37,540 nucleotides of DNA from Streptomyces sp. R302 (GCF_012927245.1 NZ_JABBGE010000019.1:1-37540), one strand, 5' to 3'; numbered from the stretch's first letter, positions 30,996-37,434 are shown. Made by a program: numbers and translations. The notes: a model not told the origin generated them from the sequence alone.

Positions 30996-31315
30996 CCGGT
31001 ATCCCCTGGCTCGACACAGCAGCCGCCGTCGGCGCCGCCCTGGTCGCCGTCGGCGGCGCCCTGGCCCTGCTCCTCCGCACGAGCCGCAGCCTGCGCACCT
31101 TCACCCGCCGCGTCGGCGAGTTCCTCGACGACTGGTCCGGAGTGGACGCCCGCCCTGGCGTACCCGAGCGCCCGGGCGTCATGGCCCGCCTCGGCTCCGT
31201 CGAGAAGCAGCTCGCCGAAGTCCGCCACGAGCTCCACCCCAATTCCGGATCCAGCCTCCGGGACGCCGTCGACCGAGTCGACGCCCGCACCGCTCACCTC
31301 GACAAGGGCCCGTAA
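30992..31315 (+). CDS. Second lysis membrane protein (DUF2746-like)
   Basis: A 107-residue protein with one N-terminal transmembrane helix (LDTAAAVGAALVAVGGALALLL) and a long soluble coiled segment (VMARLGSVEKQLAEVRHELHPN, SLRDAVDRVDARTAHL). Single-span proteins with a C-terminal coil next to holins are common in actinophages and may be a co-holin, antiholin or spanin-like factor. GTG 30992 overlaps the holin stop. A very strong terminator begins directly after its stop. Confidence 0.72.
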   Translation: MTGIPWLDTAAAVGAALVAVGGALALLLRTSRSLRTFTRRVGEFLDDWSGVDARPGVPERPGVMARLGSVEKQLAEVRHELHPNSGSSLRDAVDRVDARTAHLDKGP

Positions 31316-31366
31316 ACGAAGCCGCCCCTCTCCCGCGCACGTGGCGCGGGAGAGGGGCGGCTTCGT
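31316..31366. terminator. Bidirectional terminator, 23-bp perfect stem
   Basis: Arms at 31316-31338 and 31344-31366 are perfectly complementary over 23 bp with a 5-base loop. It separates the rightward late operon from the converging tetR gene and marks the edge of the cargo region. Confidence 0.9.
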
Positions 31367-31397
31367 CGTGTCCGGGCAACGTTCCAACCCATCTGGG

Positions 31398-32036
31398 CTA
31401 CGCACCGGCCTCGAGGTCTGCGGCTCGGATGAGCTGTCGCAGTCCTCCGTAATAGACGTCGTGGTCTACGACTGCCGGCACGATGGCGGAGAGCTGTCCG
31501 GCAAGCATGGGGAACTCGTCGGGGTCGAGGGCGGCCAGGGCGCGGCGGGTCATGTCCTGTGCACCCTTCGGGTCCCGGTGATCGACGAAGCTGGCGCTGC
31601 CCAGCGTGAACAGGTACATCCGCCGGTAGGTCCTGACCGCCTCGTCGGGCGCCATGCCGACCTCGACGCTGTGGGCGAGCTGCGGCTCCACGAGACGCGC
31701 GAGCAGCTGCTTGCCGAGCCAGGGGCGAGCGCCCCGCAGCGCGACGAGGCCGGGGTGGTCCGTAAGGAGGTCGTAGAGGGCACGGAAGCGCTGTTCGGTC
31801 GCCGCTGCCCATCCGATGGTCGTCGGGATGTCGGGCAGCTGGGCGGCGAGGTAGTCGGTGCACATGTCCAGGAGCCCGGCCATGTCGGTGCAACGCCGCT
31901 GGAGGGTGGGGTGGGGGACGCCCAGGTGGTCGGCCAGGGTGCGGAAGCTGAGGGCGCCGGGCCCTCGCTGATTGACGATCAGGAGGGCTTTCTCGGCGAT
32001 GAGTTCGGGGGGTGTGGGATGGGATTGCCTCGGCAT
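31398..32036 (-). CDS. TetR-family transcription repressor
   Basis: A 212-residue regulator. The N-terminal HTH is typical: PPELIAEKALLIVNQRGPGALSFRTLADHLGVPHPTLQRRCTDMAGLL (residues about 9-56). The C-terminal ligand domain is helical (YDLLTDHPGLVALRGARPWLG, AVRTYRRMYLFTLGSASFVDHR). ATG 32036 was chosen because a longer start at 32090 would read through the 27-bp palindrome and add a non-family extension. It diverges from the oxygenase gene 66 bp away, so it probably represses itself and the oxygenase/dehydratase pair until a small ligand binds. Confidence 0.88.
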   Translation of the reverse strand: MPRQSHPTPPELIAEKALLIVNQRGPGALSFRTLADHLGVPHPTLQRRCTDMAGLLDMCTDYLAAQLPDIPTTIGWAAATEQRFRALYDLLTDHPGLVALRGARPWLGKQLLARLVEPQLAHSVEVGMAPDEAVRTYRRMYLFTLGSASFVDHRDPKGAQDMTRRALAALDPDEFPMLAGQLSAIVPAVVDHDVYYGGLRQLIRAADLEAGA

Positions 32037-32053
32037 GCGATACAGCGTACGGT
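32025..32053 (+). promoter_or_regulatory. Rightward promoter candidate for the oxygenase operon
   Basis: TTGCCT (32025-32030) and TACGGT (32048-32053) are separated by 17 bp, a fair sigma-70-type match. The -10 lies inside the palindromic operator, so TetR binding would block it. Confidence 0.45.
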
Positions 32054-32064
32054 ACACCGTATCG
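32038..32064. promoter_or_regulatory. Palindromic TetR operator candidate
   Basis: A 27-bp dyad with half sites CGATAC-AGC-GTAC and GTAC-ACC-GTATCG around one central base; 11 of 13 arm positions are symmetrical. It starts one base upstream of the tetR ATG and overlaps the rightward -10, the classic layout of a TetR-type divergent control site. Confidence 0.75.
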
Positions 32065-32101
32065 GTCACGCTAGGCTCAACTCTCCTCACTGGGAGGCGA
32101 C

Positions 32102-32905
32102 ATGCCCCGTACCACCGCTGACCTGGATCCCCTGTTCAGCGCTGCGTCCGCCACGACCTTCACCGAGGGCCACCTGGCCCGTCTCGCCTCGGGAGCTCTC
32201 GCGGCTGTCCGCGTGCCCCAGTTCCTCAGCCCCGAGTCGTGCCGCACCGCCATGGACGCGGTGGACCGGCTCCCCACCGCCGCCTACGACCCCCGCCGGG
32301 TGCCGACCCCGATCGTGCGGTTCGGCCCGGCCCTCAACGACTACCGGACGGACGGCGGCCTGGACGCCTCCCGGTACTGGGCGGACGCCGATGCCGCACG
32401 GGCGGCCTGGCACCGGTGCGGCATGAGGCCGGACCCGATCACGGTCTCCCTGGCCCGGCTCGGATCGGCGTGGGGCGCGGCGGTTACACCCGCCACCATC
32501 GGCGGGCGACCCGTCTTCGGCGGCACCCTGCGCGAGATCAACTCCGGCGCCTTGATCCACTACGACGACATCAACCGCGAGTTCCCCAACGGCCTGTTCG
32601 ACCAGCAGATCGTGGCGCAGCTCGCCTTCAACGTCTGGGTCTCCGCACCCCTGACGGGCGGCGAGACCACGGTATGGCGGCACCGCTGGGAGCCGGCCGA
32701 CGAGCAGCACCGCGAGGCGTACGGATACAAGCCCTGCACCGTCGAGCACAGCCAGTCCGTCTCGTTGACTCCCGAGCTCGGCGACGCGCTGCTCTTCAAC
32801 CCGACGAACTACCACGCAGTCGGCCCCGTCTCCGGCGGACGGCGGATCGCGTTCGCCTTCTTCCTCGCCCTCACCACCACGGGCCAGCTCATCGCCTGGT
32901 CCTGA
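32102..32905 (+). CDS. 2-oxoglutarate/Fe(II)-dependent oxygenase
   Basis: A 267-residue non-haem iron oxygenase. The facial triad reads H153-x-D155 (LIHYDD) and H238 (NYHAVGP), with R247/R248 placed to bind 2-oxoglutarate. The Asp is present, so hydroxylation is more likely than halogenation. Strands REINSGALIHYD, AQLAFNVWVSAPLTGGETTVW and SLTPELGDALLFNP make the double-stranded beta helix. The N-terminal region has FLSPESCRTAMDAVD. The substrate is unknown; pairing with a PLP dehydratase suggests an amino acid. GGGAGG precedes ATG 32102. Not a usual phage gene. Confidence 0.88.
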   Translation: MPRTTADLDPLFSAASATTFTEGHLARLASGALAAVRVPQFLSPESCRTAMDAVDRLPTAAYDPRRVPTPIVRFGPALNDYRTDGGLDASRYWADADAARAAWHRCGMRPDPITVSLARLGSAWGAAVTPATIGGRPVFGGTLREINSGALIHYDDINREFPNGLFDQQIVAQLAFNVWVSAPLTGGETTVWRHRWEPADEQHREAYGYKPCTVEHSQSVSLTPELGDALLFNPTNYHAVGPVSGGRRIAFAFFLALTTTGQLIAWS

Positions 32906-32928
32906 CCCTCTTCCGCAGGAGTAGCACC

Positions 32929-33984
32929 ATGCACCAGCTCACCTACGGCGACATCAAGACCGCCGCCGACCGCATCGACGGCCACGTCCGGCCCGTCACC
33001 ATCACGCCCGTCGACGCGGGAGCGATCCGGACCGCCCACCGCGACCCCCTCGACGACCGCCCGGAGCAGCCGTGCGAGGTCTACCTCGCGCTGGAGTTCA
33101 CGCAGCACACCGGCTCCTTCAAGGCCCGAGGCGCGCAGAACTTCCTCATGGCGCACCGCGAAGCCGGCACCCTGCCCGACGCCGGGGTGACCATCGCCTC
33201 CGGCGGCAACGCGGGCCTGGCCTGCGCGTGGGCCGCCCAGCAGCAGGGTGTACGTGCCACCGTCTTCCTGCCTCGCACCGCCCCCCGGGTGAAGGTCGCC
33301 CGGCTGCGCGGCTACGGCGCCGACGTCCGCCTCGTCGGCGACGAGTACGCCGAGGCCGCCGCCGCGTGCGACGAGTTCGCCGCCGCCACCGGCGCGCTCG
33401 CATCCCACGCCTACGACCACACGCTCATCGCCGCCGGGGCCGGCACGTTGCTGGAGGAGATCCACCGCCAGATCCCGGGACTGGACACCGTCGTGGTGGC
33501 CGTCGGCGGCGGCGGACTGTTCGCCGGCGTCGCCACCGCCGCCCAGCACCACGGCATCCGCACCGTGGCCGTCGAGCCCGAGAACTGCCGCGCGCTCAAC
33601 GCCGCGATCGAGAACGGCGCCCTGGTCGACGTCCCCGTGGGCTCGGTCGCCGCCGACTCCCTGGGTGCCCGTCGCACCTCGGCCATGGCCCTGCACGCCG
33701 CCCGCCAGGACGGCGTATCCTCCGTCCTCGTACCGGACACCGAGATCATCCGGGCCCGCCAGACCCTGTGGGACCACCGGAAGATCGCTGTCGAGCACGG
33801 CGCCGCCACCGCACTCGCGGCGCTCCTCGCCCCGCCCGCCCACGTGCCGGACCGAGGCCTGCCCGCCGCTCGGTCGGCCACCTTCCGGAACTACCAGCCC
33901 GCCAACGGCGAGAGGGTCGCCGTCGTGCTGTGCGGCGCGAACACCGACCCCAGCGACCTCGCGCCGGCCGGGGACCTGGGCTGA
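32929..33984 (+). CDS. PLP-dependent threonine/serine dehydratase-like enzyme
   Basis: A 351-residue fold-type II PLP enzyme. The Schiff-base lysine is K65 in HTGSFKARGA; SGGNAG (91-96) binds the substrate carboxylate; GGGGLFAG (183-190) binds the PLP phosphate. These are the signatures of threonine ammonia-lyase and relatives; no C-terminal ACT domain is present, so allosteric control by isoleucine is not expected. It follows the oxygenase by 23 bp with an AGGAG site. A hydroxylase then beta-elimination sequence on an amino acid is an attractive inference. The true substrate cannot be read from sequence. Confidence 0.88.
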   Translation: MHQLTYGDIKTAADRIDGHVRPVTITPVDAGAIRTAHRDPLDDRPEQPCEVYLALEFTQHTGSFKARGAQNFLMAHREAGTLPDAGVTIASGGNAGLACAWAAQQQGVRATVFLPRTAPRVKVARLRGYGADVRLVGDEYAEAAAACDEFAAATGALASHAYDHTLIAAGAGTLLEEIHRQIPGLDTVVVAVGGGGLFAGVATAAQHHGIRTVAVEPENCRALNAAIENGALVDVPVGSVAADSLGARRTSAMALHAARQDGVSSVLVPDTEIIRARQTLWDHRKIAVEHGAATALAALLAPPAHVPDRGLPAARSATFRNYQPANGERVAVVLCGANTDPSDLAPAGDLG

Positions 33985-33985
33985 G

Positions 33986-34267
33986 ATGCACCACGGGCCC
34001 AGAGTCCTGCGACTCGCTGAATGGTCCGTCAGCGCGGACCGCGAAGAGGGGGCCTCCCCACCCATCCGGCACGTCGAGTGCACCACCTGCAGCGACACCT
34101 CAGAGGCATGTCCCGCAGGCGAGCAGTGGACGACCGACAGGTGGGCCATCTCCCACACCGCCCAGACCCGGCACTACGGCTTCCGAGAGATCGTGACGGC
34201 GTTCCTCCGGGTCTACCCGGCCCCTGGGAACCCGTACCACGGGGAGGAGGCGCCGGATGACGTGTGA
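33986..34267 (+). CDS. DUF7848-like Cys protein
   Basis: A 93-residue protein: RVLRLAEWSVSADREEGASP, HVECTTCSDTSEAC, DRWAISHTAQTRHYGFREIV. The CxxC, the DRWAIxHTxxTxHxGFR segment and the final FLRVYPAP match, from memory, the DUF7848 proteins that accompany small regulators on Streptomyces chromosomes. It begins one base after the dehydratase stop, so it may share that transcript. The role is unknown; zinc binding by CTTC plus His residues is likely. Confidence 0.7.
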   Translation: MHHGPRVLRLAEWSVSADREEGASPPIRHVECTTCSDTSEACPAGEQWTTDRWAISHTAQTRHYGFREIVTAFLRVYPAPGNPYHGEEAPDDV

Positions 34268-34406
34268 CCGCTGCGGCCGCTGCATCACCGGCAAGCACAC
34301 GATGTTCGAGCCACCCTCGGAACGCGCAGCCCGGCCAACCGTGTACATCCACAAGCCGCTGTGCCCGCTGCCTCCAGGTACACCGCAGCGCACGCCCTCC
34401 TCGTGA
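34257..34406 (+). CDS. Small zinc-ribbon-like protein (49 aa)
   Basis: A 49-residue protein with CDRCGRC at the N-terminus and a later HKPLCP, consistent with a half zinc ribbon. ATG 34257 overlaps the end of the previous gene by 11 bp with GGGGAGGAGG just upstream. Similar short Cys proteins follow DUF7848-type genes on Streptomyces chromosomes, as far as I recall. Function unknown. Confidence 0.6.
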   Translation: MTCDRCGRCITGKHTMFEPPSERAARPTVYIHKPLCPLPPGTPQRTPSS

Positions 34407-34448
34407 CTTCCTGCCCGTGGGTGCCACCGACCCCTGCGGGCAGGATCT

Positions 34449-34478
34449 GGCCCCGGCCGACCGTTCCCGGCCGGGGCC
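34449..34478 (+). terminator. GC-rich terminator hairpin
   Basis: Perfect arms GGCCCCGGCC and GGCCGGGGCC (extendable by one pair) with an 8- to 10-base loop, 42 bp after the stop at 34406. Probably ends the oxygenase/dehydratase transcript. Confidence 0.7.
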
Positions 34479-34507
34479 CTCCACCTACTCCCCCTGGAGG
34501 CGTCCCC

Positions 34508-34717
34508 GTGAGCGAGTACGACGAATACCGGGACTATCAGAACCGGAAGTCCCGTGGCGGCGGCCAGCGCAAGCACGCCGCCGACAGCGGGGGCAGGCAC
34601 GCGAAGAGCGGCGACCCCGACAACTGCATGGTCGTCGCTCCGATACCCGGTATCGCGGTAGGTCTGCTCTTCCTCCTCGGGCGTACGCTGGTCCGCCAGG
34701 CGCAAGGAAGGGCGTAG
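34508..34717 (+). CDS. Small membrane-anchored protein
   Basis: A 69-residue protein with a highly polar start (SEYDEYRDYQNRKSRGGGQRKH) and one C-terminal transmembrane helix (MVVAPIPGIAVGLLFLLGRTLV). GTG 34508 follows CTGGAGG. The next gene starts three bases after its stop. Function unknown. Confidence 0.6.
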   Translation: MSEYDEYRDYQNRKSRGGGQRKHAADSGGRHAKSGDPDNCMVVAPIPGIAVGLLFLLGRTLVRQAQGRA

Positions 34718-34720
34718 GCG

Positions 34721-34912
34721 ATGAGCGGCAAGGCGATGGCGACGGCGTCCCGGTGGCTTCGCTGGGGTCAGCCGAAGTGCACGTGCGGAGACCGCGAGTG
34801 CGAGCAGCTCGACTACGAGGTCCTCGGCGTCCCGGCCTGGATCCTCGCCCTGCTCCTGGTCGTCGTTGGCACCCTCGCCGTCGTGGCGTACACCGTCGCC
34901 CAGCGGGTGTAG
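34721..34912 (+). CDS. Small membrane protein with CTCGDREC motif
   Basis: A 63-residue protein. An N-terminal Cys cluster (CTCGDREC) precedes one transmembrane helix (VPAWILALLLVVVGTLAVVAY). It is paired with the previous membrane gene. Cys residues may bind metal on one side of the membrane. No known family. Confidence 0.6.
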   Translation: MSGKAMATASRWLRWGQPKCTCGDRECEQLDYEVLGVPAWILALLLVVVGTLAVVAYTVAQRV

Positions 34913-34937
34913 TTACCCAAGCAGCTCGGAGGCCGTC

Positions 34938-35156
34938 ATGGACGCATACGACGTTGCAGCGCTGTACGAGGCGATGCGCCGGTACGGGATCCCCGGGACC
35001 CTGGTACCGCAGGACCCCAAGAACCCCGAGGGCCCATGGCGTGTGGTTGACCACGACGGCGACGGCCCCCGGCAGGACATCACTGACGACGTACTCGCCG
35101 CCGTGGATACCGCCGCCCGCCGGCACCCTCACCGCGGATTCGTCATCACGAGCTGA
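34938..35156 (+). CDS. Small soluble protein, unknown
   Basis: A 72-residue acidic alpha/beta protein: AYDVAALYEAMRRYGIPGTL, GPWRVVDHDGDGPRQDITDDV, LAAVDTAARRHPHRGFVITS. CGGAGG precedes ATG 34938. No recognised domain. It converges on the XRE gene across a terminator that lies just after its stop. Confidence 0.6.
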   Translation: MDAYDVAALYEAMRRYGIPGTLVPQDPKNPEGPWRVVDHDGDGPRQDITDDVLAAVDTAARRHPHRGFVITS

Positions 35157-35168
35157 CCCATCGAGACC

Positions 35169-35197
35169 GCTCCGGCCGGCTAGCCCCCGGCCGGAGC
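35169..35197. terminator. Convergent terminator
   Basis: Perfect 11-bp arms GCTCCGGCCGG and CCGGCCGGAGC around a 7-base loop. It lies between the converging small gene and XRE gene and overlaps the XRE 3' end. Confidence 0.75.
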
Positions 35198-35428
35198 ACA
35201 TCCCACGAGGTCGGCGAAGGGGACATCCAGCGCCTCGGCGATCAGGAGTAGATCGCCGTAGCGTGGGTCACTTTCGCCGGCCTCGATCCGTTGCAGGGTC
35301 CGCCGGTCGATAGTTGATCGCTCGGCGAGCTTCTCCTGAGTGAGGTTCGCGTGGAGTCGGCGCCCACGAATTCGGGCGCCGACCTCCCGTCTTTTCTGTT
35401 TGACCCAGTTCGGGTGTTCTCGCAGCAC
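35180..35428 (-). CDS. XRE-family transcription regulator
   Basis: An 82-residue HTH regulator: GARIRGRRLHANLTQEKLAERSTIDRRTLQRIEAGESDPRYGDLLLIAEALDVPFADLV, a textbook HTH_3 domain. The N-terminal REHPNWVKQKRREV is basic. GTG 35428 is the only reasonable start in frame; no strong ribosome site is seen. It is a second XRE regulator, apart from the immunity pair, and is probably cargo of host origin. Confidence 0.8.
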   Translation of the reverse strand: MLREHPNWVKQKRREVGARIRGRRLHANLTQEKLAERSTIDRRTLQRIEAGESDPRYGDLLLIAEALDVPFADLVGCAPAGG

Positions 35429-35511
35429 CCGGACACCGTCGAGCTGCTCTTGATCATTTGTCAGCGTCAGTAGCGTCGCATTTTTCGATCTTGAACAGCG
35501 GACGTCGCCCG

Positions 35512-35534
35512 GGCCGCCCGGCTCCGGGCGGGCC
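35512..35534 (-). terminator. Terminator candidate for the LuxR-type regulator
   Basis: A GC-rich inverted repeat (GGCCGCCC, 6-base loop, GGGCGGGCC) directly downstream of the regulator stop on the minus strand. One bulged base; no T tract. Confidence 0.45.
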
Positions 35535-36376
35535 TACGGCAGCAAGCGCTCCTCGGTCCCGCCCCACCAGATCAGCACTTGAGTCGTGGTCGTCATCCCG
35601 AGGGCCTGCCGAAGAGAGGAAAGGTCCCGATTCACCACGCGGTCACTTATGTGTACGCGATCGGCTACTCTCTGCTGCGACAAGCCCTCTTCGAGGGCCC
35701 GAAGGATCTGCCGTTGTCTTGCCGTACTCATGGCGCCGGCGACCCGTGCGCGCGCTTCACTCCAGGGCAGAGCGGCGCCCCACGCCTGCGAGAAGTTGTC
35801 CACGGCCCAGGAGACCGGTGCGACGTCCCTGATGTGCCATCCCGCATCCGGCGAGTGAGGCGTCTCGGGGCTGGTGACGTCTACGAACCAATTCCGCCTA
35901 TCGACGAGAACCTGCCGCCGAGGGACACGCACGCCGACCCGCACCTCGCCGCCGGCCCGGAGGAACTCGCTCACGTACTCGAACGTCTGCGGGTCCTCCA
36001 GGTAGGCGCCGGAGTAGAGGTAGCGGACCCGGCCACCGCGCTCCAGGAGTTCGCGGTCTCGGGCGAAGCCCCGGTGGAGTACCTCGGGCGAACGGTCCGT
36101 TGGCGCTGTGGTCTGCACCGTGCACAACTCCTCCGTGGCTGCGGCAATGGTGGCCGTGATGCGCTCGTTCATGAGTCTCGCGGTCGGCAGCAGCTCCGAG
36201 GTGGGACCGCCGTAGAAGCGGCCATCCTCGAACAAGGGTTCCCTGTGGGCGAGGTCGACTGCGTGGGCCAGCCGCTCGGACAGCGCGACGAGGTCCTGCT
36301 GCACGGCCGCAACGATGACACGCCCGGCCACTCGTGGGTCCTGGGCCGCCTTGCCCAGCAGACGTTCCGTTTCCAT
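35534..36376 (-). CDS. LuxR-type HTH regulator with TrmB/PLD-like sensor region
   Basis: A 280-residue regulator. The C-terminal HTH (about 216-272) reads STARQRQILRALEEGLSQQR, VADRVHISDRVVNRDLSSLRQALGM. The central region (about 95-160; FARDRELLERGGRVRYLYSGAYL, VSEFLRAGGEVRVGVRVPRRQ) resembles the PLD-like effector domain of TrmB-type and related Streptomyces LuxR-like regulators. ATG 36376 follows GAAAGGG; earlier starts at 36394 and 36454 are less likely. It is divergent from the DSGWG-peptide gene across a 143-bp region with a large palindrome, which suggests that it controls, and may sense the product of, that gene. Confidence 0.8.
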   Translation of the reverse strand: METERLLGKAAQDPRVAGRVIVAAVQQDLVALSERLAHAVDLAHREPLFEDGRFYGGPTSELLPTARLMNERITATIAAATEELCTVQTTAPTDRSPEVLHRGFARDRELLERGGRVRYLYSGAYLEDPQTFEYVSEFLRAGGEVRVGVRVPRRQVLVDRRNWFVDVTSPETPHSPDAGWHIRDVAPVSWAVDNFSQAWGAALPWSEARARVAGAMSTARQRQILRALEEGLSQQRVADRVHISDRVVNRDLSSLRQALGMTTTTQVLIWWGGTEERLLP

Positions 36377-36431
36377 ACCTGTCCCTTTCACCATGTCCGG
36401 AATCCGACTGTCGGCTTTCCGAACTGCGAAC

Positions 36432-36464
36432 ACCCTGGCACGTGCCCTCTGCACATGTCAGGGT
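36432..36464. promoter_or_regulatory. 33-bp palindrome between regulator and peptide genes
   Basis: Half sites ACCCTGGCACGTGC and GCACATGTCAGGGT are inverted repeats with 12 of 14 positions paired and a 5-base spacer. Length and symmetry fit a dimeric regulator operator. A weak promoter for the peptide gene (TGCACA 36450-36455, TAGGAA 36474-36479, 18-bp spacer) would overlap it. Confidence 0.6.
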
Positions 36465-36519
36465 ACGGACAGCTAGGAAAAACGCGACGCGTGTTCGATT
36501 ACTTCGTCAGGAGGACCCT

Positions 36520-36732
36520 GTGCGCCGAACTCTTCTCGCCCGGGCCATAGCCACCCTTGCCGTGACTGCGGCCCTGGGCGTGGCGGGCTCCGCAGCCGCC
36601 ACCGCCGACTCCGGCTGGGGTCGTCCCGCCCCCGAGCTGACGCCGACTGCCACCACCGACGACTCCGGCTGGGGCGCGCCGCCGGCCGAGCCGACGCCGA
36701 CTGCCACCACCGACGACTCCGGTTGGGGCTGA
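36520..36732 (+). CDS. Secreted repeat peptide precursor (DSGWG repeats)
   Basis: A 70-residue precursor. Residues 1-29 are a Sec signal peptide (basic start RRTLLARAIA, hydrophobic core, AATA cleavage site). Cleavage after ATA would leave a mature chain of about 41 residues that starts with DSGWG and ends with DSGWG. It is built from an 18-residue repeat: DSGWGRPAPELTPTATTD, DSGWGAPPAEPTPTATTD, DSGWG. The DNA copies lie exactly 54 bp apart (36607, 36661, 36715). GTG 36520 follows AGGAGG by five bases. The multi-copy layout resembles precursors that release several copies of a short signal, but processing is unproven; a structural or cell-wall role is also possible. Confidence 0.8.
   Translation: MRRTLLARAIATLAVTAALGVAGSAAATADSGWGRPAPELTPTATTDDSGWGAPPAEPTPTATTDDSGWG
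36607..36729 (+). repeat. 54-bp tandem repeat encoding DSGWG units
   Basis: GACTCCGGYTGGGGY occurs at 36607, 36661 and 36715. Units 1 and 2 share the following coding for TPTATTD. The 54-bp spacing is exact, so the array arose by in-frame tandem duplication. Confidence 0.85.
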
Positions 36733-36760
36733 CAGTCCCGCACCCTCCGTGGCTTTCCTT

Positions 36761-36792
36761 CGTGCCCGCCATGCGTACGTGTGGCGGGCACG
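36761..36792 (+). terminator. Terminator after the peptide gene
   Basis: Perfect arms CGTGCCCGCC and GGCGGGCACG with a 12-base loop, 28 bp after the peptide stop, followed by TTGCCTT. It isolates the peptide as a one-gene transcript. The rest of 36733-36894 shows no gene. Confidence 0.75.
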
Positions 36793-36894
36793 TTGCCTTC
36801 CCCCTCGCTGCTCGCTTGTTCTGCCCGTTCCACGCGGTGCCCCTGACCCCCATATGGGGTGAGCCGTCGTGGCTGCACCTAGTGAGGTCCGCTC

Positions 36895-37275
36895 ATGCAC
36901 GCCGCTCAGGCGGTGCCCCGGCCGCGGGTCGGGGACTACGAACCGCGCACTGCTGACGCCGCCCCTGCCCCTCGGGGGCCCGGCAGGCCTGGAGGCCCTC
37001 GGGCTGTCATGGTGGGGGACTCTGGGGCGTCCCCTGTCGAGGTCCTGGCCGCTTACGAATGGACGCGTGCCGGGAGATGCTTCCGGTGCGGTGGCAGCGC
37101 GCGGCGCCTCGCGCTCGTCGCCACGGTGAGTGTCCCGCGCCTGGGCGCCACCTACGAACTCGCGATGTGCGGCGGCTGCGTCCTCGCCGAGGAGGAACAG
37201 CTGGAGCGGCGTGCCGAGGCGCGACAGGCCACGTACCGCCCGGGCGGGATAGGGCCGGCCGCGAGGGGCCGGTAG
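36895..37275 (+). CDS. Zinc-finger-like protein at the right end
   Basis: A 126-residue protein. The N-terminal 38 residues are Pro/Arg-rich and may not be translated; an alternative ATG at 37009 begins MVGDSGASPVEVLAAYEWTRAG. The core has CFRCGG, strands LALVATVSVPRLGATYELAMC and CGGC, then a helix ENDING in EEEQLERRAEARQATYRPG. Two CxxC pairs about 33 residues apart suggest a zinc ribbon. It is the last gene before the attP/integrase region. Function unknown. Confidence 0.6.
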   Translation: MHAAQAVPRPRVGDYEPRTADAAPAPRGPGRPGGPRAVMVGDSGASPVEVLAAYEWTRAGRCFRCGGSARRLALVATVSVPRLGATYELAMCGGCVLAEEEQLERRAEARQATYRPGGIGPAARGR

Positions 37276-37276
37276 T

Positions 37277-37306
37277 TCTCCCGGGAGAAAATGGGGAGAT
37301 GATCTT
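37277..37306 (+). repeat. Direct repeat copy B, upstream of the att region
   Basis: Near copy of 177-204: TCTCCCGGGAGAA, four variable bases, then GGGAGATGATCTT. The first part lies in a perfect 14-bp palindrome (37276-37289). Same orientation as copy A, about 344 bp away across the circle junction. Candidate integrase arm site. Confidence 0.55.
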
Positions 37307-37346
37307 GGGAGAGGCCGCCCCGTAGACCCATGAAGCCCTACGCAGA

Positions 37347-37392
37347 CCGACGGGGCCCCTGCCGCGAACGTGCGCAGCAGGGGCCCCGTCGG
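37347..37392. terminator. Strong bidirectional terminator, 16-bp stem
   Basis: Arms 37347-37362 (CCGACGGGGCCCCTGC) and 37377-37392 are perfectly complementary, with a 14-base loop and TTTGTG after. It separates the right-end cargo from the att site and the converging integrase gene. Confidence 0.85.
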
Positions 37393-37416
37393 TTTGTGCT
37401 CTGTAGCGACAGTCCC

Positions 37417-37434
37417 GACCTGTAAGGCCAGGTC
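37417..37434. other. Candidate attP core
   Basis: Inverted arms GACCTG and CAGGTC surround a 6-base spacer TAAGGC; outer CCCGAC (37414-37419) and GTCGGG (37444-37449) are also inverted. It sits 13 bp downstream of the integrase stop, the usual place for a tyrosine-integrase core. No tRNA 3' end is recognised here. Confidence 0.4.

Noticed and set aside
31440..31475. TAGAC/GTCTA inverted motif in tetR resembling the switch operators
   Set aside because: It lies inside coding sequence and lacks the AGACGA/TCGTCT form; probably chance.
32037..32090. Longer N-terminus for the TetR protein
   Set aside because: It would translate through the palindromic operator. The ATG at 32036 gives a normal TetR start.
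36869..37129. Alternative 86-residue frame overlapping the right-end zinc-finger gene
   Set aside because: No motifs and low complexity; the competing frame has two CxxC pairs.
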